This document shows positions 1 through 9,200 of a DNA stretch of 60,000 bases, piece after piece. The notes below the pieces were generated by a model. The model worked only from the letters and a program-made list of their open reading frames with translations, did no database searches and was not told the origin of the DNA. Within the stretch, counting starts at the first letter, position 1; each line of letters begins with the position of its first letter. A program made the position numbers and the translations under genes. Origin of the DNA: Symbiodinium natans (Eukaryota; Sar; Dinophyceae; Suessiales; Symbiodiniaceae); NCBI GenBank assembly GCA_905221605.1, contig CAJNDS010002119.1, forward strand, positions 312,001 through 372,000, given 5' to 3'.

Positions 1-1296
1 AACGTCCGACATCGTAACACTTCCCTTCGCATCACAGTAGGGGCTGGTCCATTGGCCAACCCATCGGCCGCGGCGTGGCTCATAGTGCTGCTTGTAGCTG
101 CAAACATCGCTCTTGTTCTCGAAGCTCTTGTAAGGCTTTTTCTCGCTCCACATCACCAGTGCTTCGCTGAGGAGCCCTTGTGTAGTGGAGTCGCCTAACA
201 AAACTACCTTCTGCTTTTTCAGGCAAGATTGTATGGCCGCCCCATTGCGCACGGGATAGTAACAGGAGCGCTCGACATAGACATGATGGAACTCAGGGTC
301 CGGGCGCAGTAGGCCCAGCTCACCACAACCACCGACCCCCAGATTGGAACATTTGAGAGCGCCTCCCACTTGAAGCCAGAACCCACCCTCCCGGCGGAAG
401 ACACCTGAGTGTCTTGGACAAGGTGGCAACCTTGCCATGGCCGACGTCCATGGCCCAGGCCCTGGCCAGCTCCACCGCAGCTCCCAGGGAGTCCCCGCCA
501 CGGAGGCATTGGCTACAAGGTGCACATACATCGATCGCAGATCTTTGCCAAGGATCTTGGAAGAGGAGAGGTGCAGGTCAAATGTGTCCAAAGCACTTTG
601 TTTGCCGGAGGGATCTGCAAGGGGCCAGGGCTTACCCTGGGCAAGGTGCTGGTAGACAGAACGATTCAAGGCCTGGTGCAAGTAAACTCTTAAAGTATAG
701 GTTCCACTGGGCAGCAGCGAATCAGCAGCAACAAGCAGTGTGTAGGAACCGTTCTGAAGATCATGCACCAAAGGTTGGGTCACGAGGTCCAGGCCGTCCT
801 CAGTTCTTCCTTCGAGAAAAGCCAGGAAAACATCGCCCCCCACTCTTTGACATCTGCCTGCAGCACAACAACTGCGGAGCAGTCCGATCCGGAACCATTT
901 GGAGACACCTCCAGGATCTGGCGACGCCACGCTTTGCATCGCATGTACTGCATCGGCCTGGAAAACGCTATGCAGAGCATCGGAGATTTCCTCCGAATCG
1001 CAAACTCTTGGTGCTGCCCCACCGGCCAAAAAACTTGTGGAAGGTGGAGCCGTTTCCGGCGGAAGCTCCAACGCAGGTGCCAGCGAAACGTCAGGAACTG
1101 ACATGTTCGTGGCAGGTGCCGCTGCAAAGACAGTCATATCAGCCGTCTCTGTCGTGTTCCCCCGCATCATGCCCAGCATCTGCCGCTTCTTCAACAAGGG
1201 CTGGACAGAAATAGAAATTACAGCGAGGATGCTGCCCAAAGATGCGCAGAAGCGGAAACATCGCCGAAGTGATGGCCGTGTCTCTTCATAGCACAT
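1..1296 (-). CDS. NXPE/PC-esterase-like type II membrane protein, 3' end cut by window edge
   Basis: One open frame of 432 codons runs from the ATG at 1296-1294 to the window edge without a stop or intron; an in-frame TGA lies 6-8 bases upstream of the ATG. Seen: a hydrophobic stretch near residues 15-32 (SLGSILAVISISV) after a short Arg-rich tail, as in a type II Golgi/ER anchor; a filamin/NXPE-like Ig domain around residues 150-260, with GGDVFLAF at 153, NGSYTLLV and LLPSGTYTLRVYLHQ; then VVLLGDSTTQGLL with the G-D-S nucleophile block at about 368-370, typical of SGNH/PC-esterase domains, and later GRWVGQW. NXPE proteins combine exactly these two domains and act in the secretory pathway, probably as polysaccharide or lipid acyl-esterases; the substrate here is unknown. 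Oddity: just before GGD another frame (VVVLQADVKE) resembles the expected beta-strand better, so a local pair of frameshifts or an assembly error in the C6 run at 836-841 is possible. The catalytic Asp/His lie beyond the window. Confidence 0.72.
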   Translation of the reverse strand, partial: MCYEETRPSLRRCFRFCASLGSILAVISISVQPLLKKRQMLGMMRGNTTETADMTVFAAAPATNMSVPDVSLAPALELPPETAPPSTSFLAGGAAPRVCDSEEISDALHSVFQADAVHAMQSVASPDPGGVSKWFRIGLLRSCCAAGRCQRVGGDVFLAFLEGRTEDGLDLVTQPLVHDLQNGSYTLLVAADSLLPSGTYTLRVYLHQALNRSVYQHLAQGKPWPLADPSGKQSALDTFDLHLSSSKILGKDLRSMYVHLVANASVAGTPWELRWSWPGPGPWTSAMARLPPCPRHSGVFRREGGFWLQVGGALKCSNLGVGGCGELGLLRPDPEFHHVYVERSCYYPVRNGAAIQSCLKKQKVVLLGDSTTQGLLSEALVMWSEKKPYKSFENKSDVCSYKQHYEPRRGRWVGQWTSPYCDAKGSVTMSDV

Positions 1297-2090
1297 CCCT
1301 CAGGCAAAGTCGCCTCCTTATACAACTTACTTACTCATGACAATGATGGGCTTGTTCGACTTCTTCCCTAGTTGCTACGACATTCAGATGCAACAAAGCT
1401 GGACAACGACTCTCTTCGCATGATTCATTGTTTTGTTGTTGGTACTGAGGACGATGAGGGAGTGTGCGTGTATACGGAAACGTGGGTGGCTCCTTTTCTG
1501 CTAAAGTTTGTATCCCCCGGCGTACAGTACTGAAGCTGCCTTGCTGAGCTAGATATGTAAGCAGTTTTCTGAGGTAGCCCACTCGTGTCTTCAGCCCGAT
1601 ACATTAAGACTTGCAACTCCGCAGGTGCGTGTAAACGGTTTGAAGTGCTAACGTGTGATGATTGCAGTCTCATTCCGGGGTGTCGAAGCAAATGCTCTCG
1701 GTTGGATTCTGCGTTGAGAGTCTTCGATTCTGATTTTTAGCCTAACAGGCGTAATTGTACCTTCAAGCCGAGAAAGCCCGCGCAACACATCGAGAAAAAC
1801 ATTTGCAGAGTATTGTTCTACGACAGCCCGAAAACCTCCAAGCCAAAACTCTACCAGCTGCCAAGAAAAAGACAGCCAATGTAAGGGCCGAAGTAATTTG
1901 AATCGAGTCATGGGGTCTCTTCCAGGTACAACTGTAAGTACTCTAAGGGGACATTGTTACCAAGCCTTCAGTACCTCTGAGCCTGGCTCTCTCCCGCTTG
2001 CAATTTAAGGCCCGCATTCTCACTAGGCTAGGGTGGTGGGGTACCTTATAGTATAGTTGAAAATAAGTGGCTACGCTTATCTTATACTAC
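1297..2090. other. Intergenic stretch, no supported gene
   Basis: Short frames on both strands show no domain, splice-site or composition support. It separates the NXPE-like gene from the first telomere-like repeat tract. The trans-splice acceptor of the NXPE-like gene should lie just upstream of 1296; no single AG stands out. Confidence 0.5.
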
Positions 2091-2094
2091 TGCC

Positions 2095-2235
2095 CCACAA
2101 CCCCTAAACCCTACAAACCCCAAAACCCCTCAAAACCCTAAACCCCCAAAAAAACTAAAGCCCTAAACCCCTGAAAACCCTAAACCCTAAAAAGCCTAAA
2201 CCCCTAAACCCTAAACCCGTAAAGCCCTGGACCCT
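2095..2235. repeat. Degenerate CCCTAAA (telomere-like) tract
   Basis: About 140 bases of imperfect CCCTAAAC/CCCCTAAA units with frequent one-base slips and no long perfect run. The same motif recurs singly or in small clusters at about 3.9-4.1, 4.88-4.98, 5.49, 5.88, 6.1, 6.27, 7.1, 8.1-9.85 and 10.7-11.1 kb, mostly inside introns of the SH3-repeat gene. This is interstitial sequence, not a chromosome end. Confidence 0.85.
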
Positions 2236-2823
2236 ACTACTAGGCTGACCCTGGACTGGACCCTAAATCCCGAAATGCTGCATCCCAAACTTGAAGGGTT
2301 TAGGATTTTAAGTAAGGGTGTAGCCCCTAAGGCCTACACACCTAGAAATGACAAAGGTTCGTACTGCCCAAGAAATTACGTGGGAACTCACCAGTTTGCA
2401 TGTTGGACAGGTAAACCTATGTGTCCAAAGGTGTCGTTGCTGGGAACATGTGAACTGACCTGCGGCATCTGACCTCCGTGAAGGGTTTAGGGCAAAAGTT
2501 TGGGTTCGGCTTTGGGGCCTTTCTAGGGCTGAGCTTTTCACGCAGGTACTTGCGCGAAACCTCTTGCTGACCCTCGGGCCGTCTCCATGGGCACAGACGC
2601 GTTCCCAGATCTTCCATGACCCTTCATTGCGGAATATACCTTGAGTCGCATAAAAGGCATCCTACACTTAAAGGAGTATGTTCCTCAACTCAGGGGTTTT
2701 TTGGCAGGTCCGGGGTCGCCCGAGCTTTTGGAGAGGCCTGGAAATGCCTTTGGCATTTCAGGAGGAGGATGTAAAACGCAAGCAGAGGATGTTTTGGGCT
2801 ACGAAAGCTAGAAATGCGGCTGA

Positions 2824-3000
2824 GCCTGACCAAGAGGGGGGGGAGGGGGGGGCTGAAAAGCGGGGGGGGGGGGGGGGGGCCAAACATAGGGGGCCCCCCC
2901 CCCCCTCCCCAGAAATCAATGAAGGCGACCCTGGAAGGGAGCCTTAAGATTGATTCTATCAATCCTATAGGGGGGGGGAGGGGGGGGGGGGCCCCCCGCA
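2824..3000. repeat. Long G and C homopolymer runs with fold-back potential
   Basis: Runs of up to about 18 G are followed by about 13 C near 2886-2905, and a second G-run/C-run set lies at 2969-2998. The G and C blocks can pair, and the G tracts could form G-quadruplexes. Such tracts are assembly-fragile, so exact lengths are unreliable. Confidence 0.8.
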
Positions 3001-3255
3001 GCCGTTTATCTCTTTGATTTTCATACCACTTAAGGGTCGGGGTCGCTTGTTGACCCAGCTGAACATTAGAGAGAAGACTTGTAAACGACAACTCTCGCGA
3101 GCTCCAGCTCCAAGGAGCTAGCTTTCGTGATTGTACCGTGAGTTTCCCGGTACGGGGAATCCCTGAGATGGGAAGCACCTCTGACAGAGGTGAAGGAGTC
3201 TGTTTTTGCTGCCTATGGCAGACGTGCGTGACACCATGTGCACAAGTCGGCTAGG

Positions 3256-6200
3256 CTAGATGTTGCTGCCGAAGTCCGTGCCAGTGCCAAAAACATAATC
3301 CAGAAACTCGTCTGCCGAGAGTTTCCCATTTCCATCCTTGTCGAGAACACCGAAGAGTTCCTTGCACTCAGCATCTGATATTCCATCGCCGTCACGGCGA
3401 ATGGCAGACAGAACAGATGCCAGCTCCTGTCTTTCCCAAGAATTCATTGGTTAAAAACTGTTTAGGCTGTAGGCCATAGGGAAGCGTAGAACAGCCCAAA
3501 CGCATAAAACTTGAGCTTTCGACCGCAAAATCTCCTCCAACGAAAGCTTGCCATCCCCGTTAGCGTCATAGTGCTTGAAGATCGCCTTTACTCCTCTGAT
3601 GCCGTCCGCGCCGTCGACCTTTACCGTCTCGCTCTCCAGCTTCTTCAACTGTTCCGGCAGAAAGTAGTTGTCCGGCCTTTGCACATCCTTAGTTGCTGGG
3701 CTGAGTTCGTAAGCCACAAAAAGATGCAAAATTTCAGCTCTAGAGGGGATAATCTTATCCCAAAGGCGTGTAAAGTGTACTCATTCAGCTGCCAGGGGAT
3801 CAGAACGGTCAAGCATTGACCAGAAACCCCACTCCTTCGCGCTTTTGTAGTCACCCTTCGCTTCGGTGCCGAGGCCACGGATGGTGGGGAACTGAACAAT
3901 CAGCTCCTTGAACCCTTGAACGGTTTAGGGTCTCGGGTGTATGCTTAGGGTTTTTGACCATAAATCTCCAGGCCCCTAAATCTTAAACCTGAAACCCTTA
4001 AAGCTGAGCCTTCAAAGCGCCACGAAATTCCCGAAATCAAAGCCTCGTAAAGACCTATAAACCTTAAAGCCCTTCCAGTACCCTTCTAAACCCTTGAACT
4101 AAAATTCCTTCAAAGGGACTGAACCTCTACACCCTTAGGCTCGGGTCCTTGGAGCCCTCCTCACTGTCGAGGCCAATTCCGATGACCCTTCCTACCTCCT
4201 TCGTGTTGATATCTTCGCCTTGCTGGGTCTTATAAGGGTTCTTGTGCGGTGTTTATCAGGGTTCTACAGGGTTTCCAGTGAGGTCTTGATTTGGTTTAAC
4301 AAGGGTCTTTATAAGGGTCCCAAAAGGGGTCTTTATGAAGTCTTCACAGGGGTCTTGATTGCGAGGCGTTGCAGGATGTTCAAAGGTTGTTATGGGCCTT
4401 GTTAACATTGTTAGGAGGTTTTAAACGAGTCTGCACGGTTTTATGACAATTTTATGATCGGTTCCCTACAGGCCCTTTTGAAAACACGGTTCAGCAGTTA
4501 GGTTACAGATGTACGGCTTTTGGGGACAGGCTTAACGGAAAATCAGACCCTGATGAATCAACGCCTTTCTGTAAAAGCCCTCTCACACTAGGATCTCGAT
4601 TTGGATCTTTATTGACTGACTACGTTGCTACTGTGAAATCCAGTCACCGGTCCACTCGGAAGGATTGGACACCTGAACGAAGTCACCGCGCTGGAAAGGG
4701 AGCTTGTTGACTGTCGCAGGCGTTACCTTTGCGCAGCCTTCGCCGAGGCCGCCAGTCACCAAGAACTGGTTGTCACCGACGATCCGAATCACTTCTCCCA
4801 GCTGTCGACCCGCGAGAGAGATGTAGTCACCTAGCCAGGGCTGCAAGCATCGGGATCTCTAGAAGAAGGAATAGGGCAACCCTAAACCCTAAACCCAGTC
4901 CTGAACCTAAAGCCTTTTGCCCCAATCAATCCTGAACCTAAACCCTACACCCTAATCCCAAACTTAAACCCCACAGCGCTACACCGTACACCCTGCACCA
5001 AGGCCCTCCTGGTTGAACATCGTGCAGTCTCAGAGTGTAGGGCTTGAACTGCCCTTTGCCGGTCGGGAATCGCACTTCCAGCCTAGGTTGCCCCTTTTTT
5101 TAGCCTCTCAAGAACCTTCGTTAATCAAATCCTCTTAGGCCCACATAAGGGAAAACACAAAATGTCCCAAAGGCTTGCCCAGGAACTTTGTTCCGCTCCA
5201 AAACAAGCCGGTCACGACGCCGATATGTCCTAAAACAGGGCCTTGACAGTTGGAGCAGGGTTCCGTGAAGTTCCTTCAAGGGTTTCTGTAAGGAGTTGCT
5301 TTCCGGGTTGCTATAGGGGTGCAATGATATGGAGGTTTTAAAGATTGGAATAGGAGGCAGAGCAAAGTAGAATGATAACATGAAACCCTAACGAGCATTC
5401 AAAATCGCGTTGGCCGAAACAGCTTTTGAAGCACATTACTAACTAGGTGCTTCTAAAGCCAAGAACAAATAGTCAACAATCTCCCAGCGGGCCACCCTAA
5501 ACCCTATACCCTAAAGCTCTGTCTCCCTAGTGTCCTTCTGGCAAGCCATCAAGATGACCATTGAAGGTTACCTCGCCATCAATTCCGCTCGGATAGCAAG
5601 GGGGTCTTAATGACTGCACTCTTGCCTCCCCTCAGGGTTGCTAAATGGGGATTCAAGGAGTGTTACTACAGGAGGGTCATTAAGGGGTCCACATCATTGT
5701 AATAGGCCCTCGGGGAACATTCGAACAGAATTGTGTGAAGGAGCCCTGCGGAGCGGTATTCAAGCCGAGTTGGAGGTCGAGACTGAAAGGAACATGGATA
5801 AACAGCAAAAGGGGAAGGACCTCACAAGAACGGTCTCCAGGATACAACCCCTGATTCAACCCGAAACCCCCATATAAACCTTACAGCCCTAAAGCCCTAA
5901 CCCCTAAACACTCGCACCCTATCCAATGCAGATAGTGCCCTTTAGCAACTCTGGTACCCTGATAGAGCTCGCGGCGAAGCTGCGAAGGTGCCAATTTGAA
6001 GGCTGGAGTGGCCTAGGTCCCCAACAAAATTTCTCGTTCGGCTTCCATAACACAAAATAAGGGAAATACCAAAAAAAGAACCTTCAACCCTAAACCCTCC
6101 CGAAGCCTAAACACTCAAAAGAAAAACAAAAGACACCCACAAAGTTATCCTAAATCTGCCGCCAGTGACGGAGCTCCTGCAATTTGAACCTCCAGGTGCC

Positions 6201-9200
6201 CTTGCGGAACTGGACCTTGATCCGGCCCTCGTCCTTATTTCTCACAGACCCATTGTCTTCGGGTTTGGGTTTAGGGTTTAGGCTTCAGGGCTTGGGTTTA
6301 GGTTTTAGGGTCCGGTTTCAAAAGGGCTTGGGATTAGGGCTTAGAATTTGGGCTGCAGGTTTCAGACAGCTTCCCTTCCCTTCTTGGGGCACTTGCGGCG
6401 AAAACTCCCGAAAACTCCATCGGCTTAAGAATTCAAACTTGCCCTACGCCCAAGCCTTTTTTACATCTAGGCCTCTGACATGAAGGCCAAAACCCTGACA
6501 TGTAATAGAACCCAAGAGTTGAAGTTGGGCCTTTTGCACCACTAAGTTTCGTTGGGCTCTTCGACGACGGTTCCGAACTCGCCTTCCTCAACGTCTTCGT
6601 CGTGCTTTGTCCACAAGACCTGGGCTGTTCAGCCCTTTGGGACAAAGTGTACACTTCTTGGCGGTTAAGTTACCATCCTGTTTCTTGAATGTTCCGATAC
6701 GATATCTTGACACTAGAAAGTCCCTAATAAAAAAAAGCTTGACGTAGATTATTTCCTCCTTTTCAGTACCAAAGATTCAACTTAACTACTACTCGAAATC
6801 CATTCGAACAAAATCGAACCCAGAAACAACATAGAACAACACTTTACCACAGAACCACCTCGAGACGTAGTTGCCAGGTTGAATATGGGCTCTCATCAGG
6901 TCTCTCGGCTTGAAATTCCATGCTCCTTTCGGGAACTTCACCCGCAGCCTGCCGGAATCTCGCACTTCAACCACGACGCCCGTATGGTCGATTTCGACGT
7001 CCTCATCTGACTTGATCCAATGTACCTTAGAAGCTGTGTACCGTAGGCCCGTAGGCCAAAGCAGGTTATCCACGTTGGGAATGTGCCCGAAACCCTAAAC
7101 CCTTCCAAGTAAACCCTAAGCCCTAAAAACCACCCGGAGCAGCGCAGCCCCAAGCCTTAAAACCAACAAGCTGAGCGGCTGTCTACCCAGCCCCTCCCCC
7201 TCAAACTCCAAACTCCATACCAGATCATATCACAAAGGTCTATCTTTGCATTCTCCAATGTACGTGTATATATATATATATATGGTCAGCCCCCCCCCCA
7301 TGATCCACACCTGTGGTGTTCTTGTCTTCGTCTTTGTCTGATTTTCTGCTTTTTCCTCGGAAGAATGCAGTCAAAACTGCACTGAATATAAAAAGCTCTA
7401 GTATATTATCCTCTATAAAAACACTAGTGTCTTTATGCGCATTTTGCTTCTGAAACTTGTGTCTTGCGGCCCCATAAAAAAATTTTGAAGGGTAGCAATT
7501 AGAAGTTTAAGGCTTTTCAGGGTTTTAGGGGTTTGTAAAATTTAGATGATTGTGGAAGGCACCGGGGCTTCCCCAGACCATTTGCAATTCTAAAATCCTT
7601 TAAAGGGGCAGCCCTTTTCAAATTTGAAGGGTGTTAAGGTACTTAAAGCCTTTCAAAATTTTCAAGCTTTAAAGGATCTTAAAAGGCTTTAAAGCCCTTA
7701 AAAACCTCGAAACGTTTATCCCTTAAACAGGCTAAAATTCCTTAAAATGAAAAACGGGCAGCCGTTTAAAATTAAGGAAGTTACGGATTTTAGAAAAGGA
7801 CAGCCATTTACAACTGCAAGAATTTCAGGGTTTTACGGATTTGAAAAAATTTATATGGTCTGGGGAAGGCACCGGGGCTTCTCCAGACCATTGGCAACGT
7901 CAAAAATCTCTAAAATCCCCAAAGGGCAGCCACTTAAATACGTAAGCAATTTACGGTCTTGAATAGGCTTAAAAGTCTTAAAACCTTCATAATCCTGAGA
8001 ATGTTTAAACAGAAGCTTAAAGATTGTTATAAGATTTTAAGGGTTTTCAAAGTTTAGATGGTCTGGGGGAAGCCCCAGTGCCTTCCCCAGATCATGTAAA
8101 CTTGCAAAAACCCTTAAACCCTTAACCCTAAAAACTTAACACTAAGCCCGTAGCACAAACCCCAAACACTTAACATGAAACCCTAAACACTAACCCTAAA
8201 AACTTAACACTAAGCCCTTAGCACAAACCCCAAACACTTAACATGAAACCCTAAACACTTAAGCACTAGACCCTAAACACTAAACCCTAAACCCTAAACA
8301 CGTAAACACTACACCCGACCCTAAAAACTAAACCCTAAAAACTAAACCCTAAACATTACACACTAAACCCTACACACTAAACCCTGAAAACTAGTAAAAT
8401 CCTTAAAACCCTTAATCCAAAAAACCAAACCCGAAACCCTTAACACTAAACCCTAAACGCCCGTAGCACAAACCCCAAACACTTAACATGAAACCCTAAA
8501 CACTAACCCTAAAAACTTAACACTAAGCCCTTAGCACAAACCCCAAACACTTAACATGAAACCCTAAACACTTAAGCACTAGACCCTAAACACTAAACCC
8601 TAAACACGTAAACACTACACCCGACCCTAAAAACTAAACCCTAAAAACTAAACCCTAAACATTACACACTAAACCCTACACACTAAACCCTGAAACTGGT
8701 AAAATCCTTAAAACCCTTAATCCAAAAAACCAAACCCGAAACCCTTAACACTAAACCCTAAACACTCAGCACTAGACCCTAAAGAGTAACCCTAAAACAC
8801 TTAACACTAGGCCAACGAACCCCAAACACTTGACACGAAACCCTAAACACATAAGCACTACTAAACCCAAAAAACTCAGCACCAGACCCTAAACACGAAC
8901 CCTGAAAACTTAACACTAAGCCCTTAGCACAAACCCCAAACACTTAACAGGAAACCCTAAACACTTAAGCACTAGACCCTAAACACTAAACCCTAAACAC
9001 TTAAACACTACACCCTAAAAACTAAACCCTAAACATTACACACTAAACCCTACACACTAAACCCCGAACACTAGCAAAATCCTTAAAACCCGTAACCCAA
9101 AAAAGAAACCGAACCCCTTAGCACTGAACCCTAAACACTCAGCACTAGACCCTTAACACTAAGCCTAAAATCTTAACACTAAGCCCTTAGCACGAACCCC

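Noticed and set aside
414-1214. Plus-strand frame of 266 codons
   Set aside because: Shadow of the minus-strand NXPE-like gene, whose frame carries the recognisable domains.
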